Both the position numbers and the translations under genes were made by a program. The notes beneath the pieces were generated by a model. It ran no database searches, was not told where the DNA came from, and saw nothing but the letters and a program-made list of their open reading frames with translations. A stretch of 15,173 nucleotides of DNA from Hyphomicrobiales bacterium (GTDB taxonomy: Bacteria > Pseudomonadota > Alphaproteobacteria > Rhizobiales > JAKIUO01). The DNA is taken from NCBI GenBank assembly GCA_027069645.1, contig JALXEI010000219.1:1-15173 (forward strand), in the 5' to 3' direction. Positions 1 to 5,644 of this stretch are shown piece by piece; within the stretch, counting starts at the first letter, position 1, and every line of letters starts with the position of its first letter.

Positions 1-548
1 TCGCAGCCCCTTCCGCACCGCCTGCCGAAACCGGACCCGCAAGTGAAACCGAACCGCCCGCGCCGGTAAAACCTGCCGCCCCGACCGAAATCGAAGCCCC
101 TGTCAGCAGCCACTTTTCACGGCCTGTTCTCATCGGCTGGGGGGCGTTCGCTGCGAGCCTTGTGTTTCTGGTTGCCGGGGCGATAGTGTTCCGGGTACCG
201 CTTGTCCGAGCCGTTCCCGGTATGGCCGGACTGTATGAAAAAGCCGGTTATCCGGTCAATATTCGCGGCCTTGAATTCTATCGCCTGTCGCACCAGTGGA
301 TGAACAAAAACGGGCGCGCGCAGCTTGTGGTCAGGGGTGAAATCGTCAATATCACCGGGGACACGGTTGAGATACCGGAAATTGTATTTGCCATGCTGGA
401 TGCCAGCGGCCTGGAGTTTTTCCAGTGGACCGAGCGCACGCAAAAGAAACACCTCGCCCCCCATGCCCGCACCCGTTTTCATGCCAGCATACCGGCTCCC
501 GCCGACCGCGTCCGGCAGCTGAAAATACGCTTCGCCAAAACCCCTTAA
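1..548 (+). CDS. Membrane-anchored MJ0042 zinc-ribbon / DUF3426-like protein, C-terminal part
   Basis: This open frame enters from the left edge (first full codon at base 3) and stops with TAA at 546-548, so only the last 181 residues are visible. It begins with a Pro/Ala/Glu-rich linker of about 38 residues, then a single hydrophobic helix (around codons at 120-195, with LVFLVAGAIVF), then a soluble domain of about 110 residues. The soluble part has the look of the DUF3426/FxLyD-type beta domain (ARAQLVVRGEIVN-like strand, then a strand around EIPEIVFAMLD) seen after an N-terminal MJ0042 zinc ribbon in alphaproteobacteria. The zinc-ribbon cysteines would lie upstream of the window, so the family call is inferred from the C-terminal part only. 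The methionine at 162 falls inside the membrane helix and is not the start. Function is unknown; in alphaproteobacteria such genes often lie near ftsE/ftsX. Confidence 0.7.
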   Translation, partial: AAPSAPPAETGPASETEPPAPVKPAAPTEIEAPVSSHFSRPVLIGWGAFAASLVFLVAGAIVFRVPLVRAVPGMAGLYEKAGYPVNIRGLEFYRLSHQWMNKNGRAQLVVRGEIVNITGDTVEIPEIVFAMLDASGLEFFQWTERTQKKHLAPHARTRFHASIPAPADRVRQLKIRFAKTP

Positions 549-567
549 CAGGCTTTCCTCATACGGC

Positions 568-595
568 TTGCAATCCCGGGCCTCGCCTCTATGTT
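568..595 (+). promoter_or_regulatory. Candidate sigma70-type promoter for the Crp/Fnr gene
   Basis: A TTGCAA hexamer at 568-573 is followed after 16 bases by TATGTT at 590-595. Each matches four of six consensus bases. It lies in the short gap between the upstream stop codon and the regulator gene, which leaves a leader of about 60 to 90 bases depending on the start codon used. Placement is by eye only. Confidence 0.3.
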
Positions 596-684
596 ATGGA
601 AACCGGTCTGTTTATCTGCAACCCGGGTATCTGTTAATGCGAAATTTGCGTGGCACCCTGATGCCTGGCAGAAATAAAGGGGAT

Positions 685-1419
685 ATGAATATTTCCAGAT
701 CAGAGATCATGGCGGCGAAATCGGCCCTTTCGACTTTCCCCCTGTTTGCCCGGGTAAACGAGAGTCTGCTTGATGACATGCTGGAGCATTTTCACCTGGA
801 ATACTGGAAAAAGAAACGCTGCGTTCCAATGGAACAGATCAGTGACAGTTTTCATATCATCATATCAGGGCGCGTCCGCATCGAACGCATCAATGAGGAA
901 ACGGGGCGAACCATCACGCTGTTTCTGCTCGCGCCCGGCGACGTTTTCGATCTCTTGCAACTGCTCACCAACAGACCTTGTGACGGGGTTCTGGTGGCGG
1001 TTGATGATCTTCAGCTTCTCACCACCAGCACCCGGCAGGCGCGCCAGTGGATTGGCGCCCACCCCGAATTCAATCTCGGTTTCCTGCCCTATCTGGGACA
1101 ACAGTTGCGCACCCTCGCCCACCTCAGCGGCGACCTCGCCCTGCACGATACCGAAACCCGTCTGGCACACCTCATCATGCGCCACCTCGATCACAGGAAA
1201 GACGGCCGCTTCCACATTTCCCTGATCAATGATCTCTCCCACGAAGTGCTTGCCAGCATGATCGGCTCGGTGCGCGCCGTGGTTAACCGGCAGTTGCAAC
1301 ACTGGCGCAAAAGAGGACTGATCAATCTCAAACGCGGACGCATCGAGATCAATCATCTTGAAAACCTGCTGCAACGTACAGATGACTATCAACTTCCACC
1401 ACCAGCAAAGGACGTATAA
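685..1419 (+). CDS. Crp/Fnr-family transcriptional regulator
   Basis: The 244-residue product has the Crp/Fnr layout: an N-terminal cyclic-nucleotide-binding-type beta barrel (about 15-125), a long dimer helix (about 130-165) and a winged helix-turn-helix (about 170-235). The recognition helix contains S195-V-R-A-V-V-N-R202, close to the SVRxVVNR form of many Crp-type proteins. The barrel segment PGDVFDLLQLLTNRPCDG aligns with the phosphate-binding cassette but lacks the usual Glu and Arg-Ser residues that hold cAMP, so cAMP is an unlikely ligand. There is no N-terminal cysteine cluster for an FNR iron-sulphur centre; the only cysteines are Cys46 and Cys99. The frame is open back to a TTG at 568. 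ATG 661 and ATG 685 are both possible; 685 was chosen because it sits near the start of family-like sequence, although the AGGGG before it is very close. Its targets are not shown by the sequence; the neighbouring stress genes are obvious candidates. Confidence 0.85.
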   Translation: MNISRSEIMAAKSALSTFPLFARVNESLLDDMLEHFHLEYWKKKRCVPMEQISDSFHIIISGRVRIERINEETGRTITLFLLAPGDVFDLLQLLTNRPCDGVLVAVDDLQLLTTSTRQARQWIGAHPEFNLGFLPYLGQQLRTLAHLSGDLALHDTETRLAHLIMRHLDHRKDGRFHISLINDLSHEVLASMIGSVRAVVNRQLQHWRKRGLINLKRGRIEINHLENLLQRTDDYQLPPPAKDV

Positions 1420-1446
1420 AAAAGGCCGGAGGGGAAACCTCCGGCC
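1418..1446 (-). terminator. Intrinsic terminator of the YfdX gene
   Basis: A perfect 9-bp stem (GGCCGGAGG at 1424-1432 with CCTCCGGCC at 1438-1446) encloses a 5-base loop. On the - strand it is followed at once by six T residues (A run at 1418-1423 on +), the classical intrinsic terminator arrangement, 32 bases beyond the yfdX stop. The T tract overlaps the TAA stop of the convergent regulator gene. On the + strand there is no T run after the stem, so efficient termination in that direction is less certain. Confidence 0.85.
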
Positions 1447-1477
1447 TGCGATTGAAAGCTGACCATCCACCAGCTGT

Positions 1478-2407
1478 TTATTTGTTCTGGCTGAAACCAA
1501 CAGCATCTTTCAAATACTGTTTGATTTTGACAAAAAAGCCGTGGCCCGATTTTCCATTGCTCGTCTTTTTGGAGATGTTTTTAATCTCTTCATAAAACCC
1601 CTTGAAGGTCTTTTTGCTGCCATAGCCCAAAGCCTCGGCAAATTCGAGTTCCTTGCGCGCCAGGGTCAATGCTTCTTCGAGCTTTTTGTTTTCTTCCGCA
1701 CTTCTGTTCTTTTTCTCTGCCAGTTTTTGCGCATCCGACAACAAAACCCGCGCCGTGGTCAGGGGCAGAGGAATAACCGTATCGGTAACAACAAGAGTAC
1801 TCAGAGCTGTTTCAAGCACGACTCTACCCTCTTTGACCTTGCCTTCATCAATCAGTTTTGCCGCCTGTTTGATGGCATCGGGATAGGTGGCCAGTGGCAG
1901 GCTGGTAACGCTGATAACTGTCTCGCTGGCAAGTCCGCCAATCAAACGACGTGCCTCTTGCAAACGCCCCTCTTTGAGAGCCGTAATCGCCTTTTTTTTC
2001 AGCTTGTTGACCGTGGCAATGTCGGCAATCAGATCATTCACAGAACTGTTAACAGCAACCGGGGCCAGCGCCAGTTTGGGATCACGCGCCAGAATGATCT
2101 CCAGCTTGCCGGTCGCCTTTTCCAGGGCAGCCAGCGCTTTTTTATTGTCCTTCTTCTCCAGAGCCCTGAGAGCATTCTCGGTTTCACGAATGGCCGCAAG
2201 CGCTTCCTCGGTAATTTCCCGACGCTTGTCAGACGTCTTTTTTTGTTTGGCCTTGTTGGTATCCCTGTTTTGATGAGGTGTGTTTTTTTGGTCAACAGCC
2301 GCCGGTTTTGCCGAAGCAGCCCCCGACAGGGCGCTGAATGGAGCGGCCAGCATGGCGACCCCAAGGCATGTTGCAAGAGTCCTTGTGACGGTTTGTTTCT
2401 TCATCAT
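1478..2407 (-). CDS. YfdX-family exported stress protein
   Basis: The product has 309 residues. Residues 1-33 form a good Sec signal peptide (MMKKQ start, hydrophobic core LATCLGVAMLAAPF, ASA cleavage before Lys34), so the protein should be periplasmic. A Lys-rich low-complexity linker (about 34-65) leads into a helical region typical of the YfdX family (PF10938), with alternating EGR/EGK-containing helices and TVISVTSLPLATYPDAI-type strands. E. coli YfdX has about 211 residues, so this form is longer, with the linker and a Lys-rich C-terminal tail. Two adjacent segments around SLPLATYPDAIKQAAKLIDEG and VIPLPLTTARVLLSDAQKL resemble each other and suggest an internal repeat. YfdX proteins are linked to acid, heat and multidrug tolerance, but the biochemical role is not established. 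AGGAAAGG precedes the tandem ATG codons at 2407 and 2404; either may be used. It is convergent with the regulator and divergent from hsp20. Confidence 0.88.
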   Translation of the reverse strand: MMKKQTVTRTLATCLGVAMLAAPFSALSGAASAKPAAVDQKNTPHQNRDTNKAKQKKTSDKRREITEEALAAIRETENALRALEKKDNKKALAALEKATGKLEIILARDPKLALAPVAVNSSVNDLIADIATVNKLKKKAITALKEGRLQEARRLIGGLASETVISVTSLPLATYPDAIKQAAKLIDEGKVKEGRVVLETALSTLVVTDTVIPLPLTTARVLLSDAQKLAEKKNRSAEENKKLEEALTLARKELEFAEALGYGSKKTFKGFYEEIKNISKKTSNGKSGHGFFVKIKQYLKDAVGFSQNK

Positions 2408-2627
2408 CGTTTCCTTTCCTGTTTTCGGTGAGATAGGAGCAGGCGAATCGTTTGCCTGAATGCCGGAAAGCTAGAAAACAAGCCATGCAAAATCAGCAAC
2501 CTGAGTCGCAGTTTTTTTTATTTTCTTGTGACCCAGGTAGCAGCCTCGACACCACCATATGATTTACAGATCGGGGCAGAAGCCACTGACCTGTGGCAGC
2601 CGGTTTGTCATGAAAATCATCGTAAAA

Positions 2628-2640
2628 AAGGAGAACTGCC
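2628..2640 (+). promoter_or_regulatory. Ribosome binding site of hsp20 within a possible leader hairpin
   Basis: AAGGAG at 2628-2633 lies 7 bases before the ATG at 2641 and fixes the start. The CTGCC just before the ATG (2636-2640) can pair with GGCAG at 2595-2599, and a small ATGA/TCAT stem lies inside (2610-2620). Such a fold would place the ribosome site in the loop region. Whether it acts as a thermosensor is speculation; the consensus pattern of ROSE elements was not seen. Confidence 0.5.
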
Positions 2641-3171
2641 ATGCTTGATCTCAAATCGCTCATTCCCTTCCATCACAAGGACAAATCGCGCGAGATCGCG
2701 AGGGCTTCCGACACGCCGCCCGATCCTGTGCGTGATCCCTTCTGGGCCATGCGCCGCGAAATGGATCGCCTGTTCGACAATTTCCTGTCGGGTGGTCCGC
2801 TGATGACCTCCGAAAGTTCCTGGTCGGCGGGCCTTGGGCAACTGGCCAGCCTTGAAGTCAGGGACGGCGAAAAACAATTATCAATCAGTGCCGAACTGCC
2901 CGGTATGAGCGAAGAGGATGTGGACATCAAAATCACCGGTGACCTTTTGACCATCGAGGGCGAAAAAAGCACCGAAAACAAAAAGACCGAAGGCGAGCGT
3001 ACCTATTCCGAGCGCCGCTATGGCAAATTCTCGCGCACCATCCGCCTGCCCTTTGCGGTCACCGATCAAAAGGTCGATGCCACGTTCGACAAGGGTGTCC
3101 TTCATATCAATCTGGAAAAACCGGAGGAACAGCAACAGGCCGTAAAACATATCGATATTCAAACATCTTAA
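2641..3171 (+). CDS. hsp20: Hsp20 (alpha-crystallin) family small heat-shock protein
   Basis: This 176-residue protein is an ATP-independent holdase that keeps unfolding proteins soluble in the cytoplasm. The N-terminal 60 residues include an amphipathic RREMDRLFDNFL helix usual for class A bacterial sHsps. The alpha-crystallin domain runs from about 65 to 165, with the ELPGMSEEDVDIKI strand pair, the RRYGKFSRTIRLP segment and the GVLHINLEKP end motif (the family's A-x-x-x-n-G-v-L). An IDI tripeptide (I-x-I motif, residues 171-173) near the C-terminus is the usual oligomer-assembly contact. Length is normal for this family. A good ribosome site supports the start. The gene is divergent from yfdX across a 233-base region, in which TATGAT at 2558-2563 is a possible -10 box but no matching -35 was found. 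RpoH control would be usual, but no well-spaced RpoH promoter was seen. Confidence 0.97.
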   Translation: MLDLKSLIPFHHKDKSREIARASDTPPDPVRDPFWAMRREMDRLFDNFLSGGPLMTSESSWSAGLGQLASLEVRDGEKQLSISAELPGMSEEDVDIKITGDLLTIEGEKSTENKKTEGERTYSERRYGKFSRTIRLPFAVTDQKVDATFDKGVLHINLEKPEEQQQAVKHIDIQTS

Positions 3172-3188
3172 GGAATCTGCCCTTGCCG

Positions 3189-3229
3189 CCGTCGATCCTG
3201 TTGCCTATAGTTCGGGACAGGCTCGACGG
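3189..3229. repeat. 41-base imperfect palindrome downstream of hsp20
   Basis: CCGTCGA at 3189-3195 pairs with TCGACGG at 3223-3229, and after a single T/C mismatch CCTGT (3197-3201) pairs with ACAGG (3217-3221). This leaves a 15-base loop. The stem begins 17 bases after the hsp20 stop codon. It has no T run on either side, so it does not fit an intrinsic terminator; it may be a 3' stabilising hairpin, a Rho-linked stop, a protein-binding site or a dispersed repeat. Confidence 0.6.
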
Positions 3230-3255
3230 TGATGTCGTGTCCTCTTCAATGACCC

Positions 3256-3264
3256 TGGTATACA
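3256..3264 (+). promoter_or_regulatory. Weak candidate extended -10 for the rhomboid-SDH operon
   Basis: TGGTATACA at 3256-3264 fits an extended -10 element (TGN followed by TATACA, four of six), 50 bases before the rhomboid ATG. No good -35 hexamer is at the proper distance. It is the only promoter-like sequence noticed between hsp20 and the rhomboid gene. Confidence 0.2.
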
Positions 3265-3313
3265 CAGCCAGACGACGCCAACATCAACCCGCAATGAAAG
3301 GCGGCAAGCGGCC

Positions 3314-4081
3314 ATGTTTCCTCTCATGACCACCGTTGCAACAAGATATGCGCCGCTCGTCACCTGGCTTTTGATCACCATAAATATCGCTGTTTTTCTC
3401 GTGCAGATCTCGCTGCCGCCCGCCGGTCAGCAACTGTTCCTGATGCGATATGCCCTCGTTCCGGCAGCATATTTCAACCCTGTCTGGGGAGCGCTTAACC
3501 ATCTGCCTGCCGGGTCTGTCGTACCGTTCTTTACCAATATATTTCTGCATGGCGGCTGGATGCATCTGATCGCCAATATGTGGACGCTCTATATTTTCGG
3601 CCCCCCGCTTGAAGATCGCCTTGGTGGCTGGCGCTTTTTGCTGTTTTATCTTTTGTGCGGCTATGGCGCCAGCCTTGCCCATGCCTTTGTCAATGCCGGT
3701 TCGGTAATCCCGGCGCTCGGGGCATCGGGAGCCATTGCAGGTCTGATGGGGGCCTATATGCGCCTGTTTCCTTTCTCGAAAATGCTGGTGCTGATCCCCA
3801 TATTGATCTTTCCGTTCTTCTTCGAGATGTATGCCGCCGTGTTTGTCGGTATCTGGTTTTTCATTCAACTGGTCAACGGGCTGGGTGGCCTGTTCTCCGG
3901 GCTGTCATCGCTCACCGGCGGCATTGCCTGGTGGGCGCATATTGGCGGCTTTGCCTTTGGCTGGCTGCTGATCGATTTCTTCCGGCTGCCGCCACAAACC
4001 TATCGCCCCTGGCATCGCGACGAAGGTGTGCACGGCTTTTTACCCGATGGACGCCGCACAGGAAAAGGACCCTGGCTATGA
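3314..4081 (+). CDS. Rhomboid-family intramembrane serine protease
   Basis: The 255-residue, strongly hydrophobic protein belongs to the rhomboid family (PF01694), which cuts membrane segments within the inner membrane. The catalytic dyad is visible: Ser138 in GASGAIAG and His209 in WWAHIGG. The conserved oxyanion and structural residues of the second core helix are present as H79-GGWMH84-LIAN88, and E100/R102 sit in the following loop. Hydrophobic stretches fit six membrane helices (first about 14-34, last about 204-224), with a hydrophilic C-terminal tail of about 30 residues. The loop at 35-70 is long, as in other bacterial members of this type. A purine-rich AAAGGCGG precedes the ATG at 3314. 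The stop codon overlaps the next start as ATGA, so translation is coupled to the SDH-family protease. The natural substrate is unknown. Confidence 0.93.
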   Translation: MFPLMTTVATRYAPLVTWLLITINIAVFLVQISLPPAGQQLFLMRYALVPAAYFNPVWGALNHLPAGSVVPFFTNIFLHGGWMHLIANMWTLYIFGPPLEDRLGGWRFLLFYLLCGYGASLAHAFVNAGSVIPALGASGAIAGLMGAYMRLFPFSKMLVLIPILIFPFFFEMYAAVFVGIWFFIQLVNGLGGLFSGLSSLTGGIAWWAHIGGFAFGWLLIDFFRLPPQTYRPWHRDEGVHGFLPDGRRTGKGPWL

Positions 4082-4905
4082 CTGTTTCCGATCTCTTCTG
4101 GCTGTTTTTCATCCTCATGGCCTTTCAGCCCTATTTTCAAAAGAAAATGCTGGAGACCATGCGCCAGCGCAAGATCGCCCAGATCGAGCAGGAGCGCGGT
4201 TCACGCGTCATCATGCTGGTGCATCGACAGGAAACAATGAGCTTTCTGGGCTTTCCGCTGATGCGCTATATCGACATCAATGATTCAGAAGATGTGCTGC
4301 GCGCCATACAGCTTACCGACAGGAAAGTGCCACTCGATATTGTCCTGCAAACACCGGGCGGCATGGTTCTGGCGGCAACGCAGATTGCCCGTGCCGTCAA
4401 GGCGCATCCGGGCAAGGTCACAGTGTTCGTACCCCATTTTGCCATGTCGGGGGGCACGCTCATTGCCCTTGCCGCCGATGAAATCCGCATGTGCGAACAT
4501 TCCGTGCTTGGCCCCATCGACCCGCAGCTTGGCCAGCAACCCGCCGCCTCGCTGCAAAAGGTCGTCGAACAAAAACCGATTGACAAAATTGACGACAATA
4601 CGCTGGTACTGGCCGATATGGGCAAAAAGGCCATTGACCAGATCAGGGCCACCGCCACCACCCTTTTGACCGGCAATATGAAAGAGAAAGAGGCGAAAGC
4701 CCTGGCGCAAAAACTGACCGAGGGACGCTGGACCCATGACTATCCGATTTTTGCCGATGAAGCACTGGAAATGGGGCTGCCGGTCAGCACCGATATGCCC
4801 GACACCATACTTGAAATGATGGCGCTCTACCCGCAACCCGTCAAGGCCACCCCAAGCGTCGAATATCTCCCTGAACCTCACAAAAGCATACCGGGCAAGA
4901 GCTGA
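4078..4905 (+). CDS. SDH-family Clp-fold serine protease (membrane-anchored)
   Basis: This 275-residue protein fits the SDH proteinase family (PF01972), which has the ClpP/crotonase fold. An N-terminal hydrophobic helix (about 4-20, DLFWLFFILMAFQPYF) followed by a basic segment suggests a membrane anchor with the catalytic domain in the cytoplasm. Key motifs are TPGG (92-95, oxyanion loop), AMSGGT with the likely nucleophile Ser124, and LGPIDPQLG (144-152), which holds Asp148. A helical region with EKEAKALAQKLTEGRW and FADEALEMGLPV follows, as in SppA- and NfeD-like relatives. The frame is open upstream to 3655, but that part lies inside the rhomboid gene in another frame; ATG 4078 with AAAAGG 9 bases upstream and a 4-base overlap with the rhomboid stop is the natural start. 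The substrate is unknown; a role in membrane protein quality control is inferred from the anchor and the partner gene. Confidence 0.9.
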   Translation: MTVSDLFWLFFILMAFQPYFQKKMLETMRQRKIAQIEQERGSRVIMLVHRQETMSFLGFPLMRYIDINDSEDVLRAIQLTDRKVPLDIVLQTPGGMVLAATQIARAVKAHPGKVTVFVPHFAMSGGTLIALAADEIRMCEHSVLGPIDPQLGQQPAASLQKVVEQKPIDKIDDNTLVLADMGKKAIDQIRATATTLLTGNMKEKEAKALAQKLTEGRWTHDYPIFADEALEMGLPVSTDMPDTILEMMALYPQPVKATPSVEYLPEPHKSIPGKS

Positions 4906-4943
4906 GTGGCGAAGCCCCTGCCCGGGTACATTCAGCCTGCCTG

Positions 4944-5279
4944 TCAGGCGGCAACAAGCATCAGCGGATCGCTCAAACGAATAATCTGCTCTGTACCTTC
5001 TGCGTCAACAACGCCGATGGTTTTCAGGCCGCCCGCCTCTTCAATGACCTCGATATCCACCGGTTTGCGGATCATATGATCAAGCCCTTCGAGGGCAATT
5101 TCAAGCAAATCATCCTTCGGGTCATAGGTTATGCCATAAAGCACAACGCTTTCGGTCTCGATCTGATCACCCAGATCAAGAGAAGCGACTTCTATGGTTG
5201 CCCGTTTGCCCTCAAGACTTTTGGATACGCGGTCAAAATAGCTGTTCCAGATTTTCTTTTCGAGATTTCTGCTTTTCAT
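4944..5279 (-). CDS. DUF5335-family protein
   Basis: A small 111-residue protein whose pattern (W-x-x-YFD near the N-terminus, a DLGDQIE segment, GITYDPKDDLLEIAL, and HMIRKPVDIEV) fits family DUF5335. It has no signal peptide, membrane helix, cysteine or catalytic motif, and is likely a compact cytoplasmic alpha/beta protein. Function is not known for the family; from memory, members often occur near stress genes such as hsp20, which agrees with this setting. There are two in-frame ATGs, at 5285 and 5279. GGAGG at 5287-5291 is only 1 base from the first but 7 bases from the second, so the second is chosen. It is convergent with the SDH-family protease gene, with 38 bases between the stops, and is separated from gpmA upstream by a terminator, so it must have its own promoter. 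Confidence 0.8.
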   Translation of the reverse strand: MKSRNLEKKIWNSYFDRVSKSLEGKRATIEVASLDLGDQIETESVVLYGITYDPKDDLLEIALEGLDHMIRKPVDIEVIEEAGGLKTIGVVDAEGTEQIIRLSDPLMLVAA

Positions 5280-5404
5280 GGACATTCCTCCTTCTGGCTG
5301 CCGATCTTTTCAAAGCCCCGGCCGGACGATGGAGGTCAACCGGGACCGGCGAAAAGAAAGGGCTGTCCTCTCCCGAGAGATATCCCGATCGAAAAACTCT
5401 TTCT

Positions 5405-5418
5405 GCTACCCCGGTAGC
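5405..5418. repeat. 14-base hairpin-forming palindrome upstream of DUF5335 gene
   Basis: GCTACC at 5405-5410 and GGTAGC at 5413-5418 are perfect inverted repeats with a 2-base centre. The - strand sequence beyond it is purine-rich, not a T run, so this is not a terminator. It lies about 125 bases upstream of the DUF5335 start, where a regulator site could be. Confidence 0.4.
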
Positions 5419-5531
5419 AAAAGCGGAAATATTTATGCTTCCCGCACAATCTTTCCGGACAGTTCGCGACGCATGGCTGTAAACGAACGTGCCGTTGCAG
5501 GAGAATATTTTGTCCGTGCCACATATCCTGC

Positions 5532-5551
5532 AAAAAACCGGACTCGTCCGG
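5532..5551 (-). terminator. Intrinsic terminator of the ppa-dapB-gpmA run
   Basis: On the - strand a CCGGAC/GTCCGG stem (5538-5551; realistically 5 bp with a CGAG tetraloop) is followed by six T residues (5532-5537 read as A on +). It lies about 93 bases beyond the gpmA stop and before the DUF5335 gene, so it separates the two transcription units. Confidence 0.75.
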
Positions 5552-5644
5552 CCTCGTAACATATTCCTGTTCCGCGAATCCCGAAAAACCGGTCAGATCC
5601 TGCGGCCCTGGCATATTCGGCCAGTGAGCACGATGCAGACAGGG

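Larger units (their letters stand above)
5286..5644. other. Intergenic region between DUF5335 gene and gpmA
   Basis: This 359-base gap lies between two - strand genes. It contains the gpmA terminator (5532-5551), a GCTACC/GGTAGC stem (5405-5418), a CTCTC/GAGAG stem (5368-5379), and the ribosome site of the DUF5335 gene. Short open frames cross it on both strands, but none has a start site, codon pattern or recognisable product that I would support. The DUF5335 promoter must lie here on the - strand; I could not place it. Confidence 0.6.

Noticed and set aside
568..684. Longer Crp/Fnr protein starting at TTG 568 (283 residues)
   Set aside because: The extra N-terminus shows no family similarity and covers the candidate promoter; later ATG codons fit the family length better.
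865..1506. 213-codon - strand frame opposite the Crp/Fnr gene
   Set aside because: The + strand product has the full Crp/Fnr layout. The antisense frame also spans the yfdX terminator.
1541..2431. 296-codon + strand frame opposite yfdX
   Set aside because: It is a shadow of yfdX, which has a signal peptide, family motifs, a ribosome site and a terminator on the - strand.
2525..2560. Possible RpoH (heat-shock sigma) promoter upstream of hsp20
   Set aside because: CTTG at 2525 and CACCATAT at 2553 resemble the two boxes, but 24 bases lie between CTTG and the second box, more than the usual 16-20.
3655..4077. 141-codon upstream extension of the SDH-family protease frame
   Set aside because: It lies inside the rhomboid gene in another frame and gives a Cys/Arg-rich sequence without family similarity. 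The ATGA overlap with a good ribosome site fixes the start at 4078.
4935..4952. GCCTG-T-CAGGC palindrome at the end of the DUF5335 gene as a terminator
   Set aside because: The loop would be a single base, the element overlaps the stop codon and no T run follows on either strand.
5233..5614. Short overlapping open frames on both strands in the gap below gpmA
   Set aside because: None has a ribosome site or recognisable product, and the gpmA terminator and DUF5335 leader lie within them.
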